Program-made: the position numbers and the translations under genes
In this document: positions 1 through 7,783 of the stretch, one piece after another
Layout: every line of letters begins with the position of its first letter
How positions within the stretch are numbered: position 1 is the stretch's first letter
From: Pigmentiphaga sp. H8
GTDB lineage: Bacteria > Pseudomonadota > Gammaproteobacteria > Burkholderiales > Burkholderiaceae_B
DNA length: 64,000 nucleotides
Assembly: GCF_003854895.1 (NCBI RefSeq)
Contig: NZ_CP033966.1
Span: 3,472,001 to 3,536,000, forward strand
Direction: 5' to 3'
The notes under the pieces: model-generated
What the model was told of the DNA's origin: nothing
Seen by the model: only the letters and a program-made list of their open reading frames with translations
The model's database searches: none

Positions 1-62
1 GTTTGCGTTTGCGTTCGGTGGTACGGTGAAATGCGTTCGGGAAGTCCCTTGCGGCCTCTCAA

Positions 63-239
63 TTACTTGATCCCCAGTTGCTTGAGAATCGCCTTTCTCA
101 GCCCTTCCCCAAGCTCCTGGCTTGGGTGCCTTGGCAGAGTGGTCTGCTTGCCCTGGTAGTACACCTTTGTGTGACCGGCGCCTTCCTTGAATGTGGCGCC
201 CTGGGCAGCTAACCATCGCCGGAACTCGTTAACTTTCAC
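63..239 (-). CDS. hicA: HicA family toxin (mRNA interferase)
   Basis: This 58-residue protein has the compact HicA (YcfA) fold signature. A conserved histidine lies at residue 23 in a G-A-G-H-T-K context, followed by a basic strand and the typical C-terminal P-R-H-P ... G-L-R-K-A-I-L-K-Q-L segment. HicA proteins are small double-stranded-RNA-binding-type ribonucleases that cleave mRNA and are held in check by HicB. I place the start at a GTG because a purine-rich GGGGGTGAG ribosome site directly precedes it. An upstream ATG at 269 would add ten residues outside the family consensus. The antitoxin gene would be expected downstream, beyond the window edge, and is not visible. Family assignment is firm; activity is inferred. 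Confidence 0.8.
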   Translation of the reverse strand: MKVNEFRRWLAAQGATFKEGAGHTKVYYQGKQTTLPRHPSQELGEGLRKAILKQLGIK

Positions 240-274
240 CTCACCCCCGCGTTTGTCGACCCATGACAAAAGTA

Positions 275-307
275 AACAAAAAAGATTACATGATCAACAA
301 AAAAGAT
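275..307. promoter_or_regulatory. 12-bp direct repeats upstream of hicA
   Basis: Two identical copies of AACAAAAAAGAT start at 275 and 296, a period of 21 bp or two helical turns. They frame a TGATCA palindrome in an AT-rich patch just upstream of hicA. HicB antitoxins autorepress their operons through DNA sites placed like this, so an operator is plausible but unproven. Further upstream (365-392) lies an imperfect hairpin with outer arms CAGAC/GTCTG and inner arms CCAGG/CCTGG. I see no gene between 240 and 450. Confidence 0.4.
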
Positions 308-450
308 GACTAACGCGTCGCCTTCACCTTCAGTATGCTGGCTTGTGTCTCATCGCCACGGTGACAGACCTCCAGGCTAGACCTGGGTCTGTGGCACTAA
401 TGGGAGAGGGAGGTTCTTGAGCAAACGCCCTTGAACGGAAAGTGCAAAGC

Positions 451-488
451 AAAACGGCCTCGACGCAATGCGTCGAGGCCGTTTTTTA
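451..488 (-). terminator. Rho-independent terminator after tRNA-fMet
   Basis: A perfect stem AACGGCCTCGACGC closes over a 3-nt loop and is flanked by runs of A and T on both sides, so it can end transcription in either direction. It lies three bases past the tRNA 3' end. Confidence 0.8.
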
Positions 489-490
489 TC

Positions 491-567
491 TGGTTGCGGG
501 GACAGGATTTGAACCTGTGACCTTCGGGTTATGAGCCCGACGAGCTGCCAGACTGCTCCACCCCGCG
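491..567 (-). tRNA. Initiator tRNA-fMet (CAT anticodon)
   Basis: This 77-nt cloverleaf has an encoded CCA end. The anticodon loop reads CTCATAA. Two hallmarks identify it as the initiator rather than the elongator: the first base pair of the acceptor stem is a C-A mismatch, and the anticodon stem ends in three consecutive G-C pairs. The T arm reads GGTTCAAATCC. It is a single-copy transcription unit with its own terminator. Confidence 0.95.
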
Positions 568-580
568 TCTGAAGAAAAAG

Positions 581-586
581 ATTATA
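581..586 (-). promoter_or_regulatory. -10 box of tRNA-fMet
   Basis: A perfect TATAAT on the minus strand lies 14 nt before the mature 5' end of the tRNA, which predicts a leader of about 7 nt. No good -35 box is seen. The promoter region overlaps the 3' end of the upstream BKACE gene. Confidence 0.55.
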
Positions 587-608
587 CACGTACTCGCGCG
601 GCCGTGCT

Positions 609-1544
609 TTACGCCGCCAGTGCCACCTTCCCTCTTCCCTTCAACCCCAGCATCTCGCGCGCCTCGTCGGGCGTCGCGATCCCGAAGCCGAAGGACTCCA
701 GGATCCCGCGTATCTTGCCCACCTGCTGCGCATTGGAGGTGGCCATCTCGCCCGGTCCGATGGACAGCGAATCCTCCAGCCCCACCCGCACGTTGCCGCC
801 CATCAGTGCGGCCTGGGTGACCAGCGGCATCTGGTGGCGGCCGGCGGCCAGGACGGACCATTGGTAGCTGTCGCCGAACAGCTTGTCGGCGATGCGTTTC
901 ATGTGCACGAGATTCTCGGGATCGGCGCCTATGCCGCCCAGCACGCCCAGCACGAATTGCAGGAAGATCGGCCCTTGCACCAGGCCGCGGTCGACGAAGT
1001 GCTTGAGGTTGTACAGGTGGCCGACGTCGTAGCACTCGAACTCGAAGCGGGTGCCGTGCCCCCGCCCCAGTTGTTCGAAGATGGTTTCGATGTCGCCGAA
1101 GGTGTTGCGGAAGATGGCGTTGCGGGTCTTCTCCAGGTGCTCGCGCTCCCAGGGAAAATCGAAATCCTTCATCTTGTCCAGCACGGGGAACAGGGCGAAG
1201 TTCATCGATCCCATGTTGCACGAGGCCATTTCCGCCGAGGCGTCGATGGCGCCGGCCAGGCGCTGTTCGAGCGTCATGGTGTGCGAGCCGCCGGTGGTGA
1301 TGTTGATGACGGCGTCGGTCTGGGCATGGATGCGCGGCAGGAATTGCCGGTAGACCGCGGGCTCGAAGGCCGGCCTGCCGTCGGCCGCGTGGCGGGCGTG
1401 CAGGTGCAGGATGGCCGCGCCGGCCCGCGCCGCGTCCACGGCCTGTTCGGCGATCTGGTCGGGCGTGATGGGCAAGTGCGGCGACATGCTGGGGGTGTGC
1501 ACCGATCCGGTAACAGCGCAGGTGATGATGACTTTTCTGGGCAC
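609..1544 (-). CDS. BKACE family beta-keto acid cleavage enzyme
   Basis: This 311-residue protein belongs to the BKACE family (DUF849; 3-keto-5-aminohexanoate cleavage enzyme type). These are zinc enzymes that condense a beta-keto acid with acetyl-CoA and split it into acetoacetate and a new CoA thioester. The N-terminal TIM-barrel strand carries H-L-H-A-R (His47, His49 as zinc ligands), followed by an N-I-T-T-G-G loop. The start is GTG with an AGGAG site 8 nt upstream. It is the last gene of the five-gene minus-strand operon beginning at 6055, 21 bp after the FAH gene. The true keto-acid substrate cannot be read from sequence; the operon suggests a ring-fission fragment. Confidence 0.85.
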   Translation of the reverse strand: MPRKVIITCAVTGSVHTPSMSPHLPITPDQIAEQAVDAARAGAAILHLHARHAADGRPAFEPAVYRQFLPRIHAQTDAVINITTGGSHTMTLEQRLAGAIDASAEMASCNMGSMNFALFPVLDKMKDFDFPWEREHLEKTRNAIFRNTFGDIETIFEQLGRGHGTRFEFECYDVGHLYNLKHFVDRGLVQGPIFLQFVLGVLGGIGADPENLVHMKRIADKLFGDSYQWSVLAAGRHQMPLVTQAALMGGNVRVGLEDSLSIGPGEMATSNAQQVGKIRGILESFGFGIATPDEAREMLGLKGRGKVALAA

Positions 1545-1565
1545 GAAGAGGCTCCTGGACTGGCG

Positions 1566-2435
1566 TTACGCCGGCTCGGCGACGACGCGGTTTTCGATAT
1601 GGCCGATGCCGTCGATCTCGACGCGCATCACGTCGCCGACCTTGAGGAAGGAAGGCGGATCCATGGCGGCGCCCACGCCGGAAGGCGTGCCGGTGGCCAG
1701 GATGTCGCCGGGCTCCAGCGTCATGACGGTGGACAGGTAGGCGATCTGGTCGTAGATGCTGTAGATCATCTCGCCGGTGCGGGCCTCCTGGCGCACTTCG
1801 CCGTTGACCCGCATGCGCAGCGTCAGCGCCAGCGGATCGGGCACTTCGTCGTCGGTAACGATCCACGGGCCGATGGGACCGGTGGTGTTGAAGGACTTGC
1901 CCAGGGTCATGGTGGCCGAACGCCGCTGCCAGTCGCGCACCGACACGTCGTTGCAGACGAGGTAGCCGGCGATGACGTCCCTGGCCTGCCCCGCCGGCAC
2001 ATGGCGGCAGCGGGTGCCGATCACCACGCCCAGCTCGGCTTCGTAGTCGAGCTTGTCGGACACGCGCGGCATGTGCACGGGGTCGTAGGGGCCGTTGATG
2101 CAGCTGACCTGTTTGTTGAACCAGACCTGGCTGTCGGGCACATCCACGCCGGCACGCTTGGCCTCGATCACGTGCTTGCCATAGTTCATGCCGATGGCGA
2201 GGTATTTGCCGGGATCGGGCACCGGCGCTTCCAGCCTGACGTCGGCCAGCGGGTAGGCCGGTGCCCGCTCGGGATCGACGTCGCGCGCGCGTTGCAGCAG
2301 GCCCCGGCCGCCGGCGAGCAGGCCGCGCATGGTGGCGGGCAGCGCCGGATCGGCGGCCGCGAGGTCGATCACCCGCGTGCCCTCGACCTTGCCGATGGAG
2401 GTCCTGCCGCGATGGGAGAAAGTGACGAGTTTCAT
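1566..2435 (-). CDS. Fumarylacetoacetate hydrolase (FAH) family protein
   Basis: The protein has 289 residues. It has the FAH C-terminal fold: the start of the domain reads Y-L-A-I-G-M-N-Y, the metal-binding segment reads D-Y-E-A-E-L-G-V-V-I-G, and a G-T-P-S-G-V-G turn follows near the end. Members hydrolyse carbon-carbon bonds of acylpyruvates, decarboxylate or isomerise ring-cleavage products, using Mg2+ or Mn2+. I chose the ATG at 2435 because AAGGAACCC precedes it and FAH proteins of this class start with M-K-L. It follows the extradiol dioxygenase by 11 bp and probably processes its product. Confidence 0.85.
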   Translation of the reverse strand: MKLVTFSHRGRTSIGKVEGTRVIDLAAADPALPATMRGLLAGGRGLLQRARDVDPERAPAYPLADVRLEAPVPDPGKYLAIGMNYGKHVIEAKRAGVDVPDSQVWFNKQVSCINGPYDPVHMPRVSDKLDYEAELGVVIGTRCRHVPAGQARDVIAGYLVCNDVSVRDWQRRSATMTLGKSFNTTGPIGPWIVTDDEVPDPLALTLRMRVNGEVRQEARTGEMIYSIYDQIAYLSTVMTLEPGDILATGTPSGVGAAMDPPSFLKVGDVMRVEIDGIGHIENRVVAEPA

Positions 2436-2446
2436 GGGTTCCTTGT

Positions 2447-3382
2447 TCAAGCAGAAGAAGAAGGCGATCCGGCCAGGGCCTGCGCCAGTGCGTCGGGCGG
2501 CAGGTGGCCCCAGTCGCTGATGCGGTCGTATTCGCGCACGTCGTTCCAGTCCTCGCCCACGGTGCGGCCGGTGGCGCCGATCTCGACGCGCCAGCCATCG
2601 GGGCCCAGGCTGTAGAAGCTGACCATGCCGTCGTTGGCGTGCTGGCCCAGCGTGTTGGCGAGCGGCGTGCCGGCGCGCAGCGCGCGGTCGTAGGCCAGGC
2701 CCACGCTGCGCACGTGCGCGACCTCGAAGTTGACGTGATGCAGGCGCTGCGGCACCTCGGGCCGGGGCAGATAGGCGATGGCCAGCGAATGGTGGCGCGG
2801 GTTGCAATGGAAGAAGGAGACGTGCATCTGGATCTCGCCCATGGGCAGCCGCAGCCAGTCCGACAGGACGAGGCCCAGGCCGTCGATGGCGAAGCGGCGG
2901 GCCGCGTCGTATTCCTCGGCACTGCCCACGGCGAAGACGAAGTGGCCGAAGCCCTGCCCCGCCGTGACGAAGCCCTCGGAGAAGTGCGGGCTCGCGAAAG
3001 GCGTCGCCGCCTCCTCCAGCCCCGTCACCAGTTCCAGCGGGACGTTCCAAGGGGTCTGGATCACGGTCAGGTCCCGCACACGCCGGGCCGCGCGCTCGGC
3101 CGCCGTGCCGGGCCGCATGCGCCACCCCTGTGCCGACAGCCGTCCCAGCACGCGGTCATACACCTGTTCATCGGCCGCTTCGAAGCCGATGCAGGCGGCA
3201 TCGTTGCGCGCGCCTTCGCGCACCCATACCCGCTGCGCCTTGCCATCGACCCGCCAGGTGGCGGCACCGTCGGCGGCGGCCTGGCCGGGCATCAAACCCA
3301 CGACCTCGGTCAGATAGGCGCCCAGGGCCGCCGGCGCCGTGCTGTCCAGGCCGATGTAGGCCGCTTCCAATCCTGTCCTCAC
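2447..3382 (-). CDS. Type I (VOC) extradiol ring-cleavage dioxygenase, BphC-like
   Basis: This 311-residue two-domain vicinal-oxygen-chelate protein resembles 2,3-dihydroxybiphenyl 1,2-dioxygenase. The C-terminal domain keeps the complete iron triad: His147 (in G-F-G-H-F-V-F), His215 or His216 (L-H-H-V-N-F-E) and Glu267 (V-E-I-G). The second-sphere residues of BphC enzymes are also present: the R-H-H near 197, His248 and Tyr257. It is therefore likely an active Fe(II) enzyme that opens a catechol-like ring next to the hydroxyls. It is third in the operon, between the Bug receptor and the FAH hydrolase. The substrate is unknown. Confidence 0.85.
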   Translation of the reverse strand: MRTGLEAAYIGLDSTAPAALGAYLTEVVGLMPGQAAADGAATWRVDGKAQRVWVREGARNDAACIGFEAADEQVYDRVLGRLSAQGWRMRPGTAAERAARRVRDLTVIQTPWNVPLELVTGLEEAATPFASPHFSEGFVTAGQGFGHFVFAVGSAEEYDAARRFAIDGLGLVLSDWLRLPMGEIQMHVSFFHCNPRHHSLAIAYLPRPEVPQRLHHVNFEVAHVRSVGLAYDRALRAGTPLANTLGQHANDGMVSFYSLGPDGWRVEIGATGRTVGEDWNDVREYDRISDWGHLPPDALAQALAGSPSSSA

Positions 3383-3391
3383 GCCGGCCTC

Positions 3392-4372
3392 CTATTGCTG
3401 CACCGGCTGGGCGTTCACATCGCGCAGCACCTTTTCCCAGCGCGTGCGTTCGTCGCGCCAGTAGTTGCCGAACTCGTCCACCGACATGGTCTTGGGGTAG
3501 ACGCCCAGCGTGTCGAGCCTGTCGACCACGTCGCGCTCGGCCAGCACGGTGGCCAGGTCCCGGTTGACGCGCTCGATGGCCGGCTTGCCCGTGCCTTGCG
3601 GCGCGACGACCGCGAACCAGCCGTTGATGACCAGCGAGGGATAGGTCTCGGATGCGGCGGGCAGGTCGGGACGATTCGGCACCCGTCCGTCGGAGAACAT
3701 CACGACGGGCTTGAGCCGGCCCCCCTTGATCATGGGCTCGATGGGCGGGACGCCGTCGATCAGCATCTGCGCGTCGCCGCCGACCACGGCCGATATGCTC
3801 TGGGAGCTGCTGGAGAACGGCACGGCGCGCAGCGGCACGCCGGCGGCGCGCGACAGCATGTCCACCGCGAGATTGGGCACCGAGTACAGGAAGGTGGTCG
3901 ACACCACGAAGCTGTCCGGCCGGCGGCGCGCCATGGCCAGCACGTCGGCCAGGGTATTGGCGGACGACGAGGCGCTGACCGCGGCCATCATGGGGCTGAT
4001 GCCCACCATGGCCACCGGCTGGAAGTCGCGGACGATGTCGACCTGCGAACTCTTGTACATGTAGGGCGTGAGCGTCAGCACCGAAGCGGGGGTGAACACG
4101 AACATGTGGTCGTCGCGCTCGGCCGATTTCACCGCCGCCAGTCCGACCAGGCCGCCGGCGCCGGGCTTGTTCTCGACGATGACCGGCTGGCCCCAGAGCT
4201 TGGACAGCTTGTCGCCCAGCAGCCGGGCCATGATGTCGGGCGCCGTCCCGGCCGCCCCCGGCAGGACCAGCCGTACGGGACGGGTCGGCCAGGAGGCCGC
4301 GTGGACCGTGCCGGCCAGGCAGGCCGCCAGCGCGAGGCCGGCAGCCATCCATTTGCGTCGTGATGCGTTCAT
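3392..4372 (-). CDS. Bug/TctC periplasmic solute receptor
   Basis: This 326-residue protein has a cleavable signal peptide (basic start, hydrophobic core, A-H-A-A at about residue 25). The mature part starts with S-W-P-T-R-P-V-R-L-V and carries the ligand-loop motif G-T-A-P-D-I-M-A-R. Bug receptors bind small carboxylates or aromatic acids in the periplasm. A typical AGGAGA ribosome site precedes the ATG. It lies inside the hydroxylase/dioxygenase operon, so its ligand is probably the substrate of that pathway. No TctA/TctB membrane genes are nearby. Confidence 0.9.
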   Translation of the reverse strand: MNASRRKWMAAGLALAACLAGTVHAASWPTRPVRLVLPGAAGTAPDIMARLLGDKLSKLWGQPVIVENKPGAGGLVGLAAVKSAERDDHMFVFTPASVLTLTPYMYKSSQVDIVRDFQPVAMVGISPMMAAVSASSSANTLADVLAMARRRPDSFVVSTTFLYSVPNLAVDMLSRAAGVPLRAVPFSSSSQSISAVVGGDAQMLIDGVPPIEPMIKGGRLKPVVMFSDGRVPNRPDLPAASETYPSLVINGWFAVVAPQGTGKPAIERVNRDLATVLAERDVVDRLDTLGVYPKTMSVDEFGNYWRDERTRWEKVLRDVNAQPVQQ

Positions 4373-4420
4373 GAGTCTGTCTCCTGGGTGGTTTCTTGTG
4401 TGATGGCGGCGCGCCGGCGC

Positions 4421-6055
4421 TCAGGCGTGGACCGCGGCGCGACCCGCCGCGAGTTCCAGCGCCGCGGCGCCTTCCCCCGGATCGTGGCCGCGCCAGGCCA
4501 CGTACTGGTCCGGCCGGATCAGGGCCAGGTCGGCGCCGTACAGTTCGCGCAGGCCGTCGACGGGCGGCGCGATCACCGTCAGCGGAATACCCGCGCCCGC
4601 CGCCTGGGCGGCCAGCGCCTGCGCCGCCTCCCGCGCGGCCGGACGGGTCGCCAGCAGCGTCAGCCCGCGAAAGGCGAAATGGTCGAACAAGGACGCGCCC
4701 TGGCCGCGACCCGGCGCCAGCCAGGCATGCGGCGCGCGGCACCCCGGGCGCGCGGTCTGCACATAGCGCGTCGAGTCCCAGGGCTCGTCCGCCCCCTCCG
4801 GCTCATGCGCCAGCACCGGAGACCGCTCGTAGCGGCTGCCCAGCACCACGCCCAGCGAATCGAACTCCTGGCGTTTGGAAACGAGAATGGCCCGCTCGGC
4901 TTCGCGCCGCGCGGCGTCCCCGGCCGGCCCCTCGTCCTCCAGCCCTTCGCGCCACAGGCTGCCGGAGCTGTGCGACAGGTTGTGCACGGCCTCGTCCACC
5001 ACCCGGCGATGCACCTGGCGGCGTTCCGCCTCGTAGCTGTCCAGCAACGCCGGCCCGCCCCAGCCGTCCAGCGCCGCCGCCAGCTTCCACCCCAGGTCCA
5101 CGGCGTCGCCGATACCCATGTTCATGCCATGGCCGCCGAACGGCGGATGCAGGTGGCAGGCATCGCCGGCCAGGAACACCCTGCCGTCGCGATAGCGCGT
5201 GGCGATCAGGCGATGCGCGGTCCATTCGTCGCGGTGGCGGATGTCGATCGGGATGTCCAGGCCCAGCGCGGCGCGCATCAGGCCTTCGATGGGCGGCTCC
5301 TGGCCGTCGCGGCGGGCATAGCCGAAGGTCCACATGTCGTTGCCGTCCAGCGGCGCGACGACCGCCGGCGCCTCGGGGTTGACCAGCCAGTACATGACGG
5401 CCGGACCCAGCCCGTGCATGCCAGCCAGCCCCGGGGCGTGGAAGATGATGTTGCGGTGATGGGAAAGCGGGGATACGCCCTCCATCCGAACGTCCAGCCG
5501 CGCACGCACGGTGCTGCGGGCACCATCGGCGCCGGCCATGTAGGCGGCCCGCACGCGCAGCGGTCCGTCCGGCCCCGCCAGCACGGCCTCGACCCCCTGG
5601 CCGGACTGCGAGAAATCTTCCAGCCGGGTGGAGAAGCGCAGTTGCACGCCCGGTAGGCTTTCCGCATGGTCGCGCAGCACCTCCTCCACCTTGTACTGGG
5701 GCACCCACTGCGCATGCTCGGGAAAGCGCTCGTCGCGCCGGGGCGAGCAATAGAACGCATTGGCGAACCGCGCCAGTTCCCGGCCGGCCAGCCGGGTCGC
5801 GAACACCACGTTGGACGGGTAATCGACACCGAAGGGCGCGACCTGCGCCAGCTTCCCGGCCACGCCCCAGCGCCGCATCAGTTCGCGCGAACGCACGTTG
5901 GTCGTCTTGGCGCGGGGCGCGAGTCCCACCCGGTCATGCTGCTCCACCACCAGACAGCGGCGGCCCTGCATGCCCAGTTCGATGGCCAGCGCCAGTCCCA
6001 CGGGGCCTGCTCCGATCACCAGCACGTCGGTTTCCAGCAGCGTCTCGCCCGCCAT
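4421..6055 (-). CDS. FAD-dependent aromatic monooxygenase (class A flavin hydroxylase)
   Basis: The protein has 544 residues. The dinucleotide-binding motif G-A-G-P-V-G spans residues 15-20, the DG motif is at 177-178 (G-A-D-G-A-R), and the GD motif G-D-A-C-H-L-H-P-P starts at 298. A C-terminal thioredoxin-like domain follows, as in phenol hydroxylase, PgaE and MhpA types. It would hydroxylate a phenolic acid with NAD(P)H and O2, giving a catechol for the downstream extradiol dioxygenase. It is the first gene of the operon, with a GGAAGGAG site before the ATG, and is divergent from the LysR gene. The substrate cannot be assigned. Confidence 0.85.
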   Translation of the reverse strand: MAGETLLETDVLVIGAGPVGLALAIELGMQGRRCLVVEQHDRVGLAPRAKTTNVRSRELMRRWGVAGKLAQVAPFGVDYPSNVVFATRLAGRELARFANAFYCSPRRDERFPEHAQWVPQYKVEEVLRDHAESLPGVQLRFSTRLEDFSQSGQGVEAVLAGPDGPLRVRAAYMAGADGARSTVRARLDVRMEGVSPLSHHRNIIFHAPGLAGMHGLGPAVMYWLVNPEAPAVVAPLDGNDMWTFGYARRDGQEPPIEGLMRAALGLDIPIDIRHRDEWTAHRLIATRYRDGRVFLAGDACHLHPPFGGHGMNMGIGDAVDLGWKLAAALDGWGGPALLDSYEAERRQVHRRVVDEAVHNLSHSSGSLWREGLEDEGPAGDAARREAERAILVSKRQEFDSLGVVLGSRYERSPVLAHEPEGADEPWDSTRYVQTARPGCRAPHAWLAPGRGQGASLFDHFAFRGLTLLATRPAAREAAQALAAQAAGAGIPLTVIAPPVDGLRELYGADLALIRPDQYVAWRGHDPGEGAAALELAAGRAAVHA

Positions 6056-6121
6056 GCCGTCTCCTTCCTGTGTTCTTGAATTGACAGCAGCTTAGGCATT
6101 CGGCGAAGCTCTGGAAAGATC

Positions 6122-6141
6122 ATTACCTTGATATAGGTTAT
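6122..6141. promoter_or_regulatory. Inverted repeat in hydroxylase/LysR divergent region
   Basis: ATTACCT and AGGTTAT form near-perfect arms (one mismatch) around 6 bp, overlapping the LysR start codon. The position and T-N11-A spacing suit a LysR autoregulatory site in the 84-bp divergent promoter region. Confidence 0.4.
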
Positions 6142-7087
6142 GAATAATCCAGATAACCAGGATCCTCAGATCGCGGACCTGCGGGCAGTGCTGGCGCTGA
6201 TCGAAGACGGCACCGTCACCCGCGCAGCCCAGCGCCTGGGGCTGACCCAGTCGGCGCTGAGCTACCACCTCGACCGCATGCGCAAGCGCTTCGCCGACCC
6301 GCTGTTCGTCCGCGTGGGCAACCGCATGGCTCCCACGCCCTTCGCCCAGCGGCTGGCCGAGCCGGCCTCGCGGGTGCTGCGCATCGTGGAAACCGAGATC
6401 GCCGGGCTGGCCCGCTTCGATCCCGCATTGACGGACCGGGAATTCCGCATCGGCGTCAACGAGATCGGCGCCATCGTACTGGTGCCCAAGCTGATGAAAC
6501 GCCTGGCCGAAGTCGCCCCGCACGCCCGCCTCGCCCCCACGCAGGTCTCGGCCGACACCATGGCCGCCGCGCTGGAGTCGGGCGAGCTGGACGTCGTCGC
6601 CGGCCACGTCTCGCGCCCGCACGACGCCCTGCTGCGCCAGCATCTCTACCGCCGCGCCTACGTCTGCGTGGCCCGCCGCGACCACCCCCGCATCGGCGAC
6701 GCCATGACCCTGCGCGAATTCGGCCGCACGCCGCAGGTCCAGTCCCCGTCCGTGCCCATCACCTTCGCGTGGATCAACGACCAGCTGCGCAAGCACGGCG
6801 TGCAGAGCCAGGTGCGGCTCACCACCGAACACGTGGCCGCGATTCCCTTCATCGTGGCCGCCAGCGACCTGATCGCCATCATTCCGGACGAGGTCTACCA
6901 CCTGTTCCAACCCATCGCGCCGATCAAGAAAGTCCGGCTACCGCTGCGCATCCCGTCCATCGACGTGCACCAGTACTGGCACTCGCGCGTGGCGGGGGAT
7001 CCGGCGAACCAGTTCTTCCGCTCGGTGGTCTACGCGGTGGGCTGCGAACGCCAGCCCGCTTCGCCCGGCCACCTCTCGTATACTTGA
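6140..7087 (+). CDS. LysR-type transcriptional regulator
   Basis: This 315-residue protein has an N-terminal winged helix-turn-helix (G-T-V-T-R-A-A-Q-R-L-G-L-T-Q-S-A-L-S, residues about 24-41) and a periplasmic-binding-like effector domain of the NodD/PcpR/LinR type. It is divergent from the flavin hydroxylase operon and is its likely activator, probably sensing the aromatic substrate. The ribosome site is weak. Confidence 0.9.
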   Translation: MNNPDNQDPQIADLRAVLALIEDGTVTRAAQRLGLTQSALSYHLDRMRKRFADPLFVRVGNRMAPTPFAQRLAEPASRVLRIVETEIAGLARFDPALTDREFRIGVNEIGAIVLVPKLMKRLAEVAPHARLAPTQVSADTMAAALESGELDVVAGHVSRPHDALLRQHLYRRAYVCVARRDHPRIGDAMTLREFGRTPQVQSPSVPITFAWINDQLRKHGVQSQVRLTTEHVAAIPFIVAASDLIAIIPDEVYHLFQPIAPIKKVRLPLRIPSIDVHQYWHSRVAGDPANQFFRSVVYAVGCERQPASPGHLSYT

Positions 7088-7148
7088 CGGACTCCCGGAT
7101 CTCCGCAACCGCCGGGGCGCAGCGCCGCCTCCGCCCCCTGGACACGCC

Positions 7149-7766
7149 ATGACCGCTTCCGACCGCGCCCTCACGTACTTCCCGGCTCCGCGCTCCCAGC
7201 GCTACTGCTCGCAATGCGGCAACCTGCTGGCCCGCCGCATACCCGACGACGACAACCGCGAACGCGATCTCTGCGACCACTGCGGCGCGATCCACTACCA
7301 GAATCCCCGCATGGTGCTGGGGACCATTCCCGTCTGGGAAAAGCAGGTGCTGCTGTGCCGCCGGGCGATCGAGCCGCGCCACGGCTACTGGACCCTGCCG
7401 GCCGGCTTCATGGAGCTGGGCGAGACCACTGCCCAGGGCGCGGCCCGCGAAACCCAGGAAGAAGCCGGCGCCCGCATCGAGATGGGACCGCTGTTCGCGG
7501 TGCTGGACATCCCCCACGTGGACCAGGTCCACATCTTCTATCTCGCGCGCCTGACCGATGCCGAGTTCGAGCCCGGCCCCGAAAGCCTGGAAGCCCGCCT
7601 GTTCGACGAGGACGAGATCCCCTGGGACGACCTGGCCTTCCGTTCGGTCTCGACCGCGCTCAGGTTGTTCTTCGCCGACCGGGCGCGCGGCACGTTCCAG
7701 ATCCACAGCGACACCCTGCTGCGCGGTCCCGAACCGGTTCCCGCGATCTCCACGCCCGCCCCTTGA
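7149..7766 (+). CDS. NUDIX hydrolase with N-terminal zinc ribbon
   Basis: The protein has 205 residues. Cys20, Cys23, Cys42 and Cys45 form a zinc ribbon. An exact Nudix box G-x5-E-x7-R-E-x2-E-E-x-G follows at residues 86-107. This arrangement resembles NADH pyrophosphatase-like NUDIX proteins, which cleave nucleoside diphosphates linked to another group. The gene runs straight into aat, whose in-frame TTG would overlap its stop. It is common beside aat/bpt in this group of bacteria; the substrate is unknown. Confidence 0.85.
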   Translation: MTASDRALTYFPAPRSQRYCSQCGNLLARRIPDDDNRERDLCDHCGAIHYQNPRMVLGTIPVWEKQVLLCRRAIEPRHGYWTLPAGFMELGETTAQGAARETQEEAGARIEMGPLFAVLDIPHVDQVHIFYLARLTDAEFEPGPESLEARLFDEDEIPWDDLAFRSVSTALRLFFADRARGTFQIHSDTLLRGPEPVPAISTPAP

Positions 7767-7783
7767 GCCCCCCGCGTCCGCGC

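Noticed and set aside
1..62. Start of a HicB antitoxin gene after hicA
   Set aside because: No ATG or ribosome site for a downstream HicB could be seen in the 62 bases available; only GTTTGC repeats at the edge.
240..567. Genomic island inserted at tRNA-fMet
   Set aside because: No integrase and no second copy of the tRNA end lie in the window, so it cannot be supported here.
377..589. A 70-codon minus-strand reading frame through the tRNA region
   Set aside because: It translates the tRNA-fMet gene and its terminator, a classical spurious frame.
834..2615. A 593-codon plus-strand frame opposite the BKACE and FAH genes
   Set aside because: No recognisable domain, extreme His/Gly/Val bias, and clear real genes on the other strand.
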